The notes: generated by a model from the letters alone, not told the origin. Shown: positions 11,105 to 23,599, counted from the stretch's first letter. The stretch: DNA of 64,000 nucleotides from Scleroderma bovista (GCA_037178675.1 JAYMGJ010000017.1:124001-188000); one strand, 5' to 3'. Numbers and translations are program-made.

Positions 11105-11744
11105 TGTTACGACCATGTCCAACTCCGGGCCATATCCGGTTACTCTGGTCGCATTGCAGCCCCATAGCTCAACTCCGGTCGTTCTCAGTTACTCCAGTCA
11201 TGGTCGCACAGATAACCTTCCGCTAACTACGACCCTTGGTCTATACTCCATTCGCTCTTACTACACCTCGCCGTCTACCCTGCCTTGACATGAGTTCTCC
11301 GTGAACTCGATATATCCTATACCTTGTAGCATTTTCACCGGACCTGATTTATTTTACCCGGTCCTGACTTTATTTTCACTGGACCTGACCTAGTCCTAAC
11401 TCCGGTCATCCCTTGTCCACTATTAGGTTGTTTACTTGTCACCGTATGTACTCGACCCTAGTTTCTACTTAGTATAAGTACCCTCTAGTTTACCTTGTAG
11501 ACCTCAGTCTGAAATCAACCATAGTCTCTACTCCTGATCTTGCCCGTCTCTGTCTCTGTCTCCGTCTCCCCTTCTTGACCGGAACCTACGCAAGGGATCA
11601 ACGCTCGTTATCCTTAGTTGTTGAATCCAAGCGGTCACCAACTCCGGCCGGACTAATCTCTTGTCCAGCCCTCTGCCCTCTCCCTTCGTCCGCCTTCGTC
11701 CGGACTTGACTGGACCCCCTACCGGAGTAGACCCGGACTTGACA
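11105..11744 (+). repeat. Gypsy 3' LTR
   Basis: Direct repeat of 3574-4208, same orientation, with a handful of substitutions and a shorter CTGTCT stretch. The downstream base sequence reverts to gene B intron/exon sequence. Confidence 0.9.
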
Positions 11745-11784
11745 GTCAGTTGAAGCCAAATGTGATTGAGGCAGGTAGACTTAC

Positions 11785-11853
11785 CAGTTCCGCGTCATCG
11801 TCATTTGGAAGGGCCAGATCTAAGTAGTATAGCTTGTCGAAAGGTCGTGGCAT
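11785..11853 (-). pseudogene. Gene B, first coding exon
   Basis: ATG at 11853 opens a 23-codon exon (begins MPRPFDKLYYLDLALP, then an acidic DDD run). It ends at a GTAAGT donor at 11784. The rest of the gene lies on the far side of the Gypsy (2950-3573), so the retrotransposon sits in or just after the first intron. The gap between this exon and the transposase stop (11854-12825) shows no convincing gene; it probably holds gene B's promoter. Confidence 0.5.
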
Positions 11854-12825
11854 TCTGTGCTGTGCATGGCTAGACGGGAGTATCACGAGCTGGGACATAG
11901 AGGTTAGTATGGACGACAGATGCAGTGCAGTTATCTACCACTTGCGACCGTTCTTTTAAAGTTCAATGTTTCACTGCAGTATGAAATTAAGATCGTTAGA
12001 TCTTGACGTGCTAAAGCCCCTGAAGTACTGGACGTTTGATAGTTCTCTGCAGCGGTAGAGTGACATTGTAGGTGCGACTGAGAGAAAGTACCTTGTCAGT
12101 GAGACATGAGTCGAGGCAAGTGGCACCAGCCTATGTTTGTTTTGGACAAATGATAATATTGTGTAGTGCATTGAATTGACTAGTCTAGTTCTACACAAAA
12201 CACTAAGTCCGACGCCATGTAGGGCAGCCAGTCAGAAAAGAATGTACTTGTACACATTCATCGTACGATGGGGTGGACACAAGCCTAAGTTGCGACACTG
12301 ATATTTACATACTATTAGATTGTTGTCACTCCATCAATCTCGTATGTACATCAAATGTATATATTACATAGTACTACTATCAGTCTGCCTCTCGACTCAG
12401 ATGCCTTTCACTGACTGCCCAAAACATATGTACGAACCAAGGTATCTACAAATGTTTTTACTTCCATGTACTATGTACTGGTTACGATATTTGTCTCCTA
12501 CATGGTTGAGGAACCAGAACGGTGTGTATTGCTGATACCTGCCCCATCGGTATACTCTTTTCGTTCACATTATTACCTTTCATACTCATTCCGACCATTG
12601 ATGAACTACAATATTTTATCTTTCAGTATCTATCAGCCTCTGTACACTAGACCAGCAATATAATTTTGTTTTCTGCAGACATCGCGTATTCGCTCCAGGG
12701 ATTCAATGATCAATGGAAGAACGCAGGTGCAGTCGTATCTACCAGTACAGACTGTTTGAAAGCATTGTGATCGAGTCATATATCACGCCTGGACTGGAGT
12801 AACACTACGGGTTCCATTCAACTAA

Positions 12826-13173
12826 TTAGCACGACATTACATTCATGCAAGCATCTAGTCTAAGTGCTTCATCTCCCTCCGGCTCCTCATCCTCATCCTC
12901 CCCTCCCCTTTCGTGGTCTACAATCGGCCGCACTCCTGAATATCCCTCGAGGTCGTATATATGTTGTAGCCGCAGTTGATGTTGGTTATTGACACGGTGT
13001 TGACGATGGAACAAAACCCAAAGTTCTGCACTGAGCGGGGGGTTCTGTGGAGAAAGTTCTGCCACGATCTGCTTGATTTCTGTGGTCTCGCTGTCTACCC
13101 AAGCCTGTAGCCACCTAACCTCAACATTGAGCTGGGTTATTTCTTCATGTGCCCTGAGCAACTTGAAGTATTT
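12826..13173 (-). pseudogene. KDZ transposase, 3' end (split from its body by the LINE)
   Basis: The frame continues the transposase that breaks off at 20205. After KYFK the sequence goes on as RAHEEITQLNVEVRWLQAW, then RVNNQHQLRLQHIY and a YSG motif with an acidic tail. This is the typical C-terminus of mushroom KDZ transposases. Its first 14 bp (13160-13173) repeat 20205-20218, the LINE target duplication. The stop is at 12826-12828. Confidence 0.8.
13160..13173 (+). repeat. LINE 1 target-site duplication (copy 1 of 2)
   Basis: AACTTGAAGTATTT here and at 20205-20218. Removing the LINE plus one copy joins the transposase frame across KYFK. Confidence 0.9.
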
Positions 13174-13836
13174 TTATTTTTATTTTTATTTTTTATATTG
13201 GAGTTTATAGTGCTTCGAGGTGATACACCCCATATTGCACTCTACTATCTGTAGGTTTATGTATCTAAGGCCCCCTGTGGCCTGAATCCTCCCCTGATGC
13301 ACGAATGCCCCCCCGGCCAGGACTGTAAGGTCCCCCAGGGGTCCGCCGCGCGTTTTAGTCATGCCGTCTTGGCGGGGCGGGGAGGAGTTTGATTGTATGT
13401 CTGTCTTGGGTTCTTTCCAGACACGGTCCCAGCCGCTCGGTAATGAGCCAGCGGAACCAAGAGGGGTTCAAGTGTACTACTCTGTGCTTCCTGTGGCCGG
13501 TTAGGGCCGTTTCCGTGTTGATGCCAGCAGGTGTGAGCTTAGGGCTACTGGCATAGTATGCTGTGACTGTTGTGCGGATGGGGGAAGTGCGGTGGTACGC
13601 CAGTCTTGATGCATTGTATTGTGTCCCTCTTGGATGGGTCGGGTTGATTGAGGTCCGCAACGTTTGCGTCAACGGATGAGAGCGATCTTCTCATGAGGTG
13701 TTCTTCGTCACGGTTCACTGGGACTAGTATCTCTGTTCTATTCAATGGCGTTTGCAATGGTGACATCTATCCTCGCTATTTGGTATCGTTTCTGTGTGGG
13801 GGATGCGTCAGGATGGTAGAGTGCTATGGATAAGCG

Positions 13837-16800
13837 TCACCGAGTGAGAGGAGAGGCATGGATGGAGCTGTTTGGCATGCTGCATAACAGAGGGCATGTT
13901 GGGTGTGGCGTTACGTGGTGCTGCCCCATAGGTTTCGGACGTCTTGAGTTATCGCTTTTGGGAGGGGTGGGGATGTCGCCGAAAACTGAGTGTAGGCATT
14001 TGGTGCTGTCGATGTACCTGAATAGTGCTTGTTGTGCGGATTTCCTGGACAGGAGGTGGGGAGTTGACGACGCATCTCGGCCTAACTTCTGTTGGAGTAT
14101 GTGCCGTTCTCTGTCATACCTAGAGCAGTCAAATAAGAAATGATGGACTGATTCTATTTGGTCGTCACTGCATTGGAGGCACTTAGGGGAGGCACTTTTC
14201 TTGATCCTGTGTAAGTGCTTGTTCAATGGGATGTGGCCGGTACGGAGTTGGATATAAATTGCTGTGTGTTTCTTCTTCAAGTGTCCTACGAGGCACAGGA
14301 ATGACTTCGGTGTGTTTGAGGGGTCTATCGCTTTGATGTGAGGGTGACGGGGTGAGTTTTCCCAAGTTTCGTGCCACTTCTTCTGGAGTTGGTTGTCATG
14401 TGTCTGCTTGACGGCAGAGGTGCTTAGCGGAAGGCTTTTCCATAGCGTTTTTGGCAATTCTCTCCGTGGGCTGGCTTTTTCCTTTTTGAGTGCTGCAAGT
14501 TTGGCTTCCCTGTCAGCTAGTTTGTTGCCCTCTATATCCGCATGCCCAGCTATCCAGTTCAGGCTTATTGCCTTGTCGTCAAGGTCTTTTTTCTCCTGTA
14601 GGTATCGCACTAGTTTTCTGAAGCGGAGCAGTAAATAGTGACCGGGTTTGGCTGTAGGGCGCACACCTGATCTAATCACTGCTTGGTTGTCAGCAAATAT
14701 TGATGCTGGGAAGGTTGCCTCATTCCTGACCGCCAGGAGCCAGGCTGCGAGGATTAGCCCGACTGCTTCAGCCTCGAATACGGTGTGCTCGGTGTCGTCT
14801 CCTAGATGGTAACGTAGTGTTGCTACGTGGGTGAAGTCCACATATAGGGAGGCCGCTGCTCCCACTTTCCCATTGGTGCTAGAGCCATCAGTGAATATCA
14901 TGGTGCATGAGGCGCATCGTCAAAACTCAGCGATGGCATCTTCCTTAGAGCAGGCTATCGAGACGGTGAAGGGGGAGCGTGAGTTTGGGTGGACGGGACG
15001 GGGGTGTATTGTTTCTATCCTCCTTGGGTCTACTGCGAGGTTCCTCATCATGATGTGGAGTGCTGATTGATGGCGTTTAACCGGTCCTCATTTGGCTATG
15101 CGGGTTACTATGGGGTTAAGTGGGTGGTGGGGTGGGAGGGAGGATATGCATGTGAGGGAGTTGAAGAGCGCATGTTGTATCAGACGAGGTCCTGGATACA
15201 AATTAGTGTGGAGCTCGAGGGAGTCAGTCGGGGAGGTCCTCATTGCGCCAGTGATGGCCATAAGTGCTGTTCTTTGTGTCTGACTGATCTTCTTCGCTAT
15301 ACCTAGGGAGCCTCGTATGGGGGTGTTCGATGTCCTGTTGTAGGTTGGACGAAGCCAGACGCTTGCAGCATAGAGTGTGCGAGGTATTGCTACTGTCTGG
15401 TACAGCTGACGTATAAGCTTTGTGGGTACCCCCTGTGCCGTTTTGGATAGCCGCCGGAGGAGTATTGCGTAGCGTGCGCCTTTTGCGATGGCATATGCTG
15501 TGTGTTCCTTCCAACAGAGTTCTTGGTCTAGTATGATGCCGAGGAATTTATGAGTGGGGGAGGGGACTATGGTGGCTCCTCGGATCACTAGGGGAGGCCG
15601 CTCCCTGGATCTGTTTAGAGAGAAGTCAATTAGTGCAAATTTATTCGGGGCAAAACGAGAATTGTGTTGCGTAGACCACTCGAATCCTCCTCTGCTTCTT
15701 TCCAACATGTCATGCAATATTTGGTGTGTCTCTTGGAACGTCCTCCCTATGGCTAGGAAGGCCGTATCATCTACAAATGCTAGGGTTAACTCCTGCTTTC
15801 CTGTGGCTGTTCTCACCAAGTCAGAGTCATATATGATGTACAAAATCATGGATAGAGGATCGCCTTGTCCGATGCCATTTGCTATATCGAACCATTCGGA
15901 GGTATAGTCGTTGAAGTGTAGTCTTGTTTTTCTTCCGCGGAGCATCTTGTCTGTGAAGCTGATGATTTCCGGGGGGAGTCGGTGTCTCTTCATGTTGTGG
16001 ATCAGGCGGTCGGTGACTGCGTTGGGGAAAGCCCCTTCGATGTCAAGGAAGAGTGCTGACACGACTTTCTTCTGTCTCCAAGCGTGTCGAACGGTGTTCT
16101 CCAGTAGGTGGAGTGAGTCCTCTGTTGAGCGTCCTGGTCTTCTGCCAAAGTGAGTGTCTGGGAGGAGGTTGTGTGCCTCCAGGATGTATGACGTGCGGTC
16201 TGCTACTATGGCAGATAATAGCTTTGCTGTGGTGTTCAGAAGAGCTATGGGGCGGTAGGCTTTCGGGACCGAGTAGTCGGGTTTTCCTGGTTTGCATAGG
16301 ATTACCGTGATCGACTCGTGCCAAGGGTCGTAGTAGGTTCTTAGGTTGATGGCTGCATTGAAGAGGGGGAGGAGATAGTCCGTGAGTATTTGGCATCGTT
16401 GGAACACAATGTTTGCTATGCCGTCTGGTCCCGGGGCCTTATACGAGCTGAGGTTGTTGATGGCCTGCGTTAATTGTTCTCTTGTGATCTGGGTCCATCG
16501 TTCTGCCAGTTCTGGGTAAAGGTAGTCAGTGGGGACTGTGGACTCATCAGGAGGAGGGGGGAATAGAGCTTGCGCTAGTACTGCACTCTTTTCCTCGTTT
16601 GTTGTCGCCTGGGTGATTTGCCTGTCTGGATTGGTCGTTTGCAGGGTGGGGATTCACGTCTTGCCGCCGTCTCCCCCTGGGTTTGAGATGTACTTATGCA
16701 CTATCCAGATGTCAGTGCCAGCCATGTCATTGAGCCAGTTCTTCCAGTGGTCTTCCTTCGTCTTGCGGATTTCTTTGCTTAGGGTGTTCTCCTTCTCACA

Positions 16801-17889
16801 TAGCTGATTGTGAACGGCGTGTTCTGGCAGCGCTCGGTACCTGTGGGCAGTTTTGCGCAGCTGTTTGAGTTCGTCGGCCAGTTTGGTTAGGTCTTCTGTC
16901 CACCATCGTTTCTTGTGGGGGTGGGGGTGGGTCTTGGGGACTTTGGACTCTACCGTGCGACACAAGGCCTCGTCTAACTTGCGTGCCGCTAGCTGGAATT
17001 CATCGGCTGTTTCCAGTACTCGAGGTGGTCCTGCAAGTTCAGTTAGCGAGTCTTTTAGCGATGAGCTAAATTTTTCCCAGTCCACACTACGATAATTCCA
17101 GGACGGGCTTTCATCAGAGGCTGTGGTTGACATCTCAAGTATTGTGAGGATGGGGAGGTGGTCAGTCTTGGGGCCTCGTCTTTCTGGTGCCGTGTTGCAG
17201 GATACGAGGTACCCGCTTGTGTGTTCTGTACAGAACACATTGTCTGGTCGTGTCCAGTTCCGCGTACTTGACGACTGTAGTGTTGGTATGTCTTTGGGGA
17301 GGACCTGTACCATGCCATAGTCAGCGACCAGTTCCAGTAACTTTTCTGAGGCCTCTAGGGCCGCCGCCGTGAACAGGTGGCTGTTGCGGTCTTCGTCCCA
17401 GAGGGGGTGGTGTCGGTTGAAGTCGCCTAGCCACAGCATGTGGTCGTTTTCGGCTGGCCGCAGCTCTTGGACGTTGTCACTTAAGAACCGTTCTAGCGCA
17501 TCAACAGTCTCGTCATGGGTGTTGTCATTGTATATGTTGACCACTGTGCACTGTGCACCCGACGTTTCGAGCTGGATGATTACAACATCTCTTGACGGGA
17601 AGGGGATCTGTTTCCAAGTGTTAGTGCTGAGTTTGGAGTTAACTAACGTTACTGCTCTGGGTTTGTCTCCGTGAGTATACTTGCGGGTCAGATACGCTAC
17701 TCTCCAGTGTGAGCTGGCCCTGGTTTTGTTCAGCGAGTTCAGGGCTGGCTCTTGCAGGGCTAGGACGTCCCATTCGTCTGATATGGGGCTGTTGAGGAGC
17801 GTGAGTTGGGCTGTGTGGGAGGTGTTGAGGTTCTGCTGCCAAATTCGTAGTTGCTGGTGGGGAGTGGTGTGTTCTGTACATGCGTTCAT
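13837..17889 (-). pseudogene. LINE 1 ORF2: endonuclease, reverse transcriptase, RNase H
   Basis: A single minus-strand frame of about 1350 codons is broken by three TGA codons (16654-16656, 15088-15090, 14920-14922). Domains in order: APE-type endonuclease (IWQQNLN, ALQEPALN, LWLGDFNRHHPLWD, TDHLPIL; residues about 10-240); reverse transcriptase (FLDIEGAFPNAV motif A, GIGQGDPLSM, AFVDDTAFLA; about residues 500-800); RNase H (MIFTDGSSTNG, FADNQAV, WIAGHADIEGN; about residues 995-1130); and a C-terminal Cys/His segment (CLQCSDDQIESVHHFLFDC). At 16654 the stop sits between GGKT and IPTL, where LINE 2 in this window reads GGITRIPTL. The lost residue was therefore probably Arg. The catalytic residues otherwise look present. 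Confidence 0.92.
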
Positions 17890-19916
17890 AGGGTAGGTGA
17901 GGAGGGGGGTGGAGGTGGTGGTACTTCTTGTGGTGTGGGGTGTTCCTGAGAACGAGGGGTTGGTGGGAGGTTCCCAGGAAAGTGGAGTGGGGAGAGTGCC
18001 GGGAAGGGATCCGGATGGGTTCGTGGTCTGTTTTCCGTTGCGGGGGGTGGGTCAGCATTGTTGATAAGAGGGGTGGGCGGAGGGGGGGTGGAGGGTGTTT
18101 TATCTGGGGCTGCTGGGCTGGAGGGTGTGGATGTGCATATGGGTTTGCTACGTCCGAGGGGCACTAACGTTCTTCCGTTGATGATAGGAGCTGAGGGTGT
18201 CTGCGGCTGGGGATTTTGCTCTTGTCGTTGTAACATCCAGTTGATTGTTCGTTGCTGGTCGTTCGTGGGGCCTGGTGGGTGTGTTCTTTCTGAGGGGGGC
18301 TGAGAGTGGATGATAGGCCCCAGGGGTTTGGGGGGGAGTGAGACTTGCGTCCAGGGCTCTTCGGTTGGGAAGTACGGCATCGAGTTCTCTGGGGTGTGTG
18401 CATTGAGTGACTCGAGTTGGGCTTTGTATTCGGGGCATTCCTTGTCTGAGCTGCTGTGTGATGACGACTTGCAGCTGATGCAGTAGTAGGTGTGATAGGA
18501 GTTGCATTTGGAGTGGCGGTGTTCTCCTGCGCAGGTGCCACAGGTGTCTTTTACCTCCGTGCAGTTTTTGGCCATATGGCCCCATCTCTGGCATTTGAGG
18601 CATCGTAGGGGTTCTCTCTTGTCTTTATACGGGCGTAGCCTTCCATAGTCGAAATACATGCTGTCGCATATAAGTTTGTTTGCCGCTTTAGGATTGTTGA
18701 GAGACATCAGAGCATGTGCAACTCTTTGGTTTCTCCCTCGCCTTTGAGGGTCCTTGATCCATTTCATTTGAATGATGGAGTTGGTGGGGATGTCGTTGGT
18801 CTTCTCTATTTCCCGTAGTGTGTGTTTGTCGTCGACTTTTGCTGTGATCGGAATGAATGGGACTAATAGGTTGAATGTTCTGTCTTTTATGCGTATGCTG
18901 CCGCCTAGACTCTCCATTAGTATCAACTTTCTAATTGGGTCTCTTACCCATGTTGCTGCTTCCGCTGAGGCCAGTTCAATGATATACCCACCGTTACGAG
19001 TGGGAGTAAGGGCCTTGGCTCGTAGGTTGGGTCCGTTTGGATCCTGTAGGTTCGTTAGTGCTTTTTGAATCTGATTGATTACTTCACTGCGTGGGGTGTC
19101 TTCGTTGATGGAGGGGTGGTCTTGTCCGAAGTCAAGTAGTAGTTGCCTCTCTTTTATAGCTGCATTTGCTCTGGTGTCATCTGAGCAGCGGGTAGTCGTG
19201 TTTGGGGCAGGTCTATTGGAGGGCGGCTCCGTCATTAGGGCTTCTCTGTACGTAGTGCAGGGGGGTTCTTGCTGGGGTGGAGGGGCAGTGACAACGGGGA
19301 TGGCTTTCTTAATCTGGTCTGGAATTCCAGTTAATTTGTCTTCCGTATCACTGATGTATTGAGCCACCCTGTGCAGCTCGTTTCTTGCTTCTTCAACTGT
19401 TCTGGAGAGGGATTCTGCTGAGGTTCTGTTGGTCTCCGTGGTTCTGTGGGCTTCTTCTATGCATTCCTTCAAGGATTTGATCTGATTCTCGATTGCGTTA
19501 GATAGTAAGTCCAGTTGGGAGGAGGGGGCGGGAGGTGTAGGGGGAGTACGGTCTGATGGTAGCGAGTCCAGTAGGATGGCTACTGAGCGGATAGCGTCGG
19601 CTGCGATGGCTGTGATGCCAGGGGCTGTGTGTGCAACGTTGAGCAGGGCTAGGCAGAGGGAGGAGTGGTCGGGGTCCTGGTCTGCTCTGATGAGTGTGCG
19701 CTCAATTAGGTGTTTCTTCGCCTGGGCTGCAGAGGTTATTGACGAGGCGATAGAGGGGTGATTGATAAGATCCTCTTTAGTTTTGCCTGTCGTTAGCTTT
19801 CCGTATACTGAGGTTTGTCTCCTGGTGTTTATCGTCGTGCGTGGGTGGGGGATAGTGGTCGGAGGGGTTGCTGCCGGGGGAGGGTCGCCTGGTGGCCCAT
19901 TATCGCTATCGCTCAT
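17886..19916 (-). CDS. LINE 1 ORF1: Gag-like nucleic-acid-binding protein
   Basis: 676 residues with no internal stop. There is a Pro/Thr-rich N-terminus and a helical central region (about residues 130-210). Around residues 437-495 lie three zinc knuckles: CLKCQRWGHMAKNC, CGTCAGEHRHSKC and CISCKSSSHSSSDKEC. A Pro-rich C-terminus follows. This is the standard RNA-binding ORF1 of I/Tad-like LINEs. Its TGA stop overlaps the ORF2 ATG as ATGA (17886-17889), which suggests termination-reinitiation coupling. Confidence 0.92.
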   Translation of the reverse strand: MSDSDNGPPGDPPPAATPPTTIPHPRTTINTRRQTSVYGKLTTGKTKEDLINHPSIASSITSAAQAKKHLIERTLIRADQDPDHSSLCLALLNVAHTAPGITAIAADAIRSVAILLDSLPSDRTPPTPPAPSSQLDLLSNAIENQIKSLKECIEEAHRTTETNRTSAESLSRTVEEARNELHRVAQYISDTEDKLTGIPDQIKKAIPVVTAPPPQQEPPCTTYREALMTEPPSNRPAPNTTTRCSDDTRANAAIKERQLLLDFGQDHPSINEDTPRSEVINQIQKALTNLQDPNGPNLRAKALTPTRNGGYIIELASAEAATWVRDPIRKLILMESLGGSIRIKDRTFNLLVPFIPITAKVDDKHTLREIEKTNDIPTNSIIQMKWIKDPQRRGRNQRVAHALMSLNNPKAANKLICDSMYFDYGRLRPYKDKREPLRCLKCQRWGHMAKNCTEVKDTCGTCAGEHRHSKCNSYHTYYCISCKSSSHSSSDKECPEYKAQLESLNAHTPENSMPYFPTEEPWTQVSLPPKPLGPIIHSQPPSERTHPPGPTNDQQRTINWMLQRQEQNPQPQTPSAPIINGRTLVPLGRSKPICTSTPSSPAAPDKTPSTPPPPTPLINNADPPPATENRPRTHPDPFPALSPLHFPGNLPPTPRSQEHPTPQEVPPPPPPSSPTL

Positions 19917-20204
19917 GGCTGATGCGATTGTAGGGTTGTAACGGGCGAGTCTATTGAAGATGTGGAACAGGGCAGAGTCTAGGGGGGGTTTGTATAGAGG
20001 TGCTGGAGTGTGACGAGAGGGTGATGTCTATGGGTCTATTCGCTGGATGGCGAGTGTATATGCTTCAGAAGTCTAAAGCCTAAGATAGAACTGCTTTCTT
20101 AATGTCAGGCGCAGTGTCGATGGGCTCTGCTCTTTGGTGTTACTGTTCAGTTTTTCGGGGTCCTGAACGGGGTGCCAACTGGAGCGGAGTCAAGAAGCGT
20201 TTTA

Positions 20205-23163
20205 AACTTGAAGTATTTGACTGTCATCTGGCGGTGCATGGTATTTGACCACGGCCTAGCTAGAATGTCGTGCCGAGAGTGTTTAAGTAGATCAAAATCG
20301 CCCAAAGTTGCATAGGACAACACTTCACTATACTGCAACACGGGTTGTGGAGGGCTTTGTTTCATGGTGAGTTTGTTGTACCTTTCGAGGGCATTTCGCA
20401 CAGCCACAGACCGTCGAACAATAGCTTTAGAAATCTGCTTACGGAGTTTGTAACCTACTAAGTGTTAGCACCTTATTGAACAATATATGAGACAACCTCA
20501 CCTGTAGATGCTAAATTTGCCTTGGAAAGTTCAAAGAGACATTGGACAACCAAGTTTTCAAGTTCTTCTACTGCGTGAATAAATTGGCGCTGTCGACTGT
20601 ATTCAAGCATCTCCACATATTTGCGCCGATCCATGGTCCAACAATCTGTGGGCTCGATGCCAAGCTGATCCTCTAGGTCTTCGACTCTGTCCTGTTGGCT
20701 CCTAACCTGGCGCTCAGCTGCACGTCGTGCTGCATGATTTCGTTTCGTAGCTGTAGAGGCCATGTGACTGAGACCTGAGCCTGGCGCAAATGATGATTGA
20801 TTATAGGAGAGGAAATTGTCGTCTCGAGACAACTGGAGAGCATGTCTGCAAAGTATCAGTATCACCACAGCAGATCTCACAATATCATACCTAAGTTTAG
20901 CAAGCTTCTCTAATTCTTCTACATATGTCACCCTTAGTGCATCTTGCTTTGGTTCAGATTTGACCGCCTTCAGATAAGCAAGTTCTTCTGCTGCCCATGA
21001 TCCAAAGTCTAGGTTTTCATTCGGATGCAGCGCACAATATGCATCAAGCTCAGTTGTGTTTGTGGAGATGATCCTGAGAGCCTGCTTGTAGTTGTTAAGG
21101 AGGAAGCGACCTGGAACCAAATTAACTGTCAGACCAAGCCAAATAGAGGCGACATACTAAGCTCTGCATACTTGTCGGCATCCCATTGACTGAAATGAAG
21201 GTTGAGGTATTGAATGTAATGAAAGTGAGAAGCATGATGGATGAGCGAAGCGGTGGCATTTGAGCTGGAGAAAACACGTTCACAGGTCTCGAAGTCTTTG
21301 AGACCTGTCCCAGGAAGATAAAAAGGATGGTACTGCAGTTGACACATACGGTTGTGTGCATGCCCATGAAATGTGTTCACAACAAGTTGCATGTTCGCAG
21401 CCCTCGCCATCTGTGCAATTGAGCTCGCAGCTAAGGTGGCAGAGAGACTGCATCCGATATCACTTCCAATTGCTTGATTGTTACCGTGCACACCAATAAG
21501 TTTGTTGATTGTTGCTAAGGGATACTTGGTGCTATGAAAACACAGTCAGCAACAATGAGCTTTATGTTATGTTCAGACACGTACAGCTCTCCGCTGCGCA
21601 GCATTTCCGCACAGGTCAATATAATGCCATGTCTACAGGCAGAAAGGAAGATGCCAGTTTGTTCGAACACCTTGACAGTATCTTCATCGACCACACTAGC
21701 GGCCTGCCATGTGTCAGCACAACCACCATCACAGTGCTCAGCATTGCCACGCTGACCCGGTCGTGTGCGTACATCATCTTTGAACACGTCTACGTCAGCT
21801 CTTGAAATCATGTATGTACTGGGGAATATGTGGTGGTCAGCGTGACCCACATGATCCATCCGCTTGGCAGAGTTGTTGCCATCCATTGCCTTGAGACTTG
21901 AGGGAACAAGGTCAGGTTCACTGGGTTGCTAATAAAACTGGTAGATTGAATGGTAGGGAGGTTGAAAACATACCTTGAACGTGCATGCAGGACAATAATG
22001 TCATAGGCACCAGCTAGGATCATCTCGGCGAAGTGCTTGGTTGATGCGGCATTGTATGGCGCGTAAAATTGCAAGATACACATCAAATGTCATGGAGAAT
22101 TGATCGTGAAAGTGAGGATGATATGTAACCTCAATACAAATCAGCGGTGATCACATATGATTTAAATCCACTTACTCCATGCAGTACACAGAGGACTTTG
22201 GTGTAAGCCTGGATGCCAAATGAAGATTGATGCTGTCGCAACTGATGGTACAATTCCAAGCACTGGAATGTGATTGCAAGCTCGGGCGACGTTGGAGTGC
22301 ATCCAAGCAAGCCGTTCTGAATGAGAGACACATTTGCAAGTTCATCAACCCGCTGGATAACCTCAAACCTTGGATCTGAATCTACTACATGGGTTGGTTT
22401 AGATTGTAGCATGTGACGGAGAAAAAAAACATACCAAACACACCTACATGGGCGACATGGAAGACATGCTCCATCCGTTGCTGTGGTTCATCAGGTGCAG
22501 TTGCGGGACGGTGTTTCCAAAGCAGAAAAGCATCAACAAGGGAAGGAAGTTGTGCATCCCACGCAGAATGCATACTCGCATACCATAGGTCACGTCTACG
22601 ACGGTCCCCATGTGCTCTGTGAGTGCTAAAGCAAACTATGAATGTTTACATTACAGATAGAAAATAGTATAACTTACTGCGTCCGTTGTTGAAGCCATGA
22701 GTATGCCGAATAAACATTTGTCGATGGCCTTGATAATGCGGGAGTAGCTTGGGCTTCTTCATCACTACTTGAGCTATTGTCCTCACTGCTCCATCTGCTA
22801 TCATCATGGGCCGGTTCCGAGTGGTCGAGGTAAGGAATCATTGAGTGCTCAGCGTCATGATGGAAGGTGGGCCCGACGCCCACCTCCAACGCTGCTTCTA
22901 CAGGTAAAATTGCAGCACGTTGTGCTATTGGCATGAAATAAGAACTATCAGACAACACAACTGAAGAATATACCTTGGGCCTGCATATTGAGCTCCCGCT
23001 CGGTGTCCAACTGATCTTGTCGGATGCGCAGAAGACCCACCGTGGTCGTCCTTGGGCCGTTCAACCCCATTACAGTCATCTTGACCTTGCGAGAAGTAGA
23101 GCGGGGGGCGGTTTGTCGAGGCATTGGGAGGTAGGGTAGCAACAAGGGCAGTAGGGAGGGCAA
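20205..23163 (-). pseudogene. KDZ transposase, 5' and central exons
   Basis: Intron-rich minus-strand gene. N-terminal exon at about 22975-23163 (MPRQTAPRSTSRKVKM). The Cys-cluster-associated region is at 22131-22573 (VDAFLLWKH; LANVSLIQNGLLG; AITFQCLELYHQLRQ). The catalytic core is visible at 21515-21886 (MDGNNSAKRMDHVG, FEQTGIFLSACRHG) and 21129-21491 (GSDIGCSLSATLAAS, NTFHGHAHNRMCQLQYHP, CERVFSSSNATASLIHHAS, HFSQWDADKYAELS). C-terminal coiled-coil exons lie at 20473-21120 and 20147-20407 (GYKLRKQISKA.., VRNALERYN, PWSNTMHRQMTVKYFK). These are hallmark KDZ blocks. The reading frame runs into the LINE 5' end at 20204 and is cut there; the C-terminus is at 12826-13173. Apart from the insertion I see no clear frameshift, but not every splice site was verified. 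Confidence 0.9.
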
Positions 23164-23200
23164 GGGGAGCTACAGAGAGCTTTAGTAAGCTTATAGCCCA

Positions 23201-23482
23201 TGTTGGATTATAAACAGACTGTTATGGTATGTTTACCTACTTACATAAGCTTTCATCGCACATACAGTAGAGTCTATTACCATAGTCCCTCAGTAGCTTG
23301 CCAGCATACTGAGGGTGAGTACCATCTACTAACCACCACATCTACTTACTGATACCTTGTAGTTACCCTACAGGTATATCTAATATATTAGTAGCTTGCC
23401 AGCATACTGAGGTTACCCTACAGCTTCTCCTTTTCCCTTCTTTAGGCTAGACCTTCCCTGTGCAGACCACCACCTTTCTATA
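23201..23482. repeat. Solo LTR-like element, family TGTTGGA..TCTATA, copy 1
   Basis: Starts TGTTGGATTATAAACAG, ends CACCTTTCTATA, and is flanked by the 5-bp duplication GCCCA (23196-23200 and 23483-23487). It is closely similar to 25644-25830, but with about 95 extra bp that repeat the AGTAGCTTGCCAGCATACTGAG block. It lies upstream of the KDZ transposase start. Confidence 0.75.
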
Positions 23483-23599
23483 GCCCACTCAATAAATTAT
23501 TTAATATTGCCTACCGCGTCACTGATAACATCGTTGATTGATCAGGAGATGTCCAAGAGCAAACGTAATTATGAGTAAAATCTTACAGAGTTTGGGAGG

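Larger units (their letters stand above)
3574..11744 (+). mobile_element. Chromodomain Gypsy LTR retrotransposon
   Basis: Two direct LTRs (3574-4208 and 11105-11744, about 635-640 bp) start TGTTACG and end TTGACA. They enclose gag, a protease-RT-RNaseH-integrase-chromodomain polyprotein, an antisense spliced gene and a purine-rich tract (11090-11104). The LTRs differ by scattered substitutions and in a CTGTCT-rich stretch (about 4000-4030 against 11540-11570). I see no matching 5-bp duplication at the two ends. The element sits inside gene B of the KDZ transposon. Confidence 0.95.
13174..20204 (-). mobile_element. LINE 1: non-LTR retrotransposon (APE endonuclease, RT, RNase H)
   Basis: About 7.0 kb, minus strand, inserted in the KDZ transposase. 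The target duplication AACTTGAAGTATTT is present at 13160-13173 and 20205-20218. The 3' end is an A-rich TAAAAA-type simple repeat (plus strand 13171-13195), the usual LINE tail. It carries ORF1 (17886-19916) and a decayed ORF2 (13837-17889) sharing an ATGA junction. The RNase H and APE domains suggest a Tad1/I-type lineage, which I cannot resolve further. The 5' end looks close to full length. Confidence 0.93.

Noticed and set aside
3574..11744. 5-bp target duplication for the Gypsy element
   Set aside because: Flanks read ..TAGGC and GTCAG..; no match, so none is claimed.
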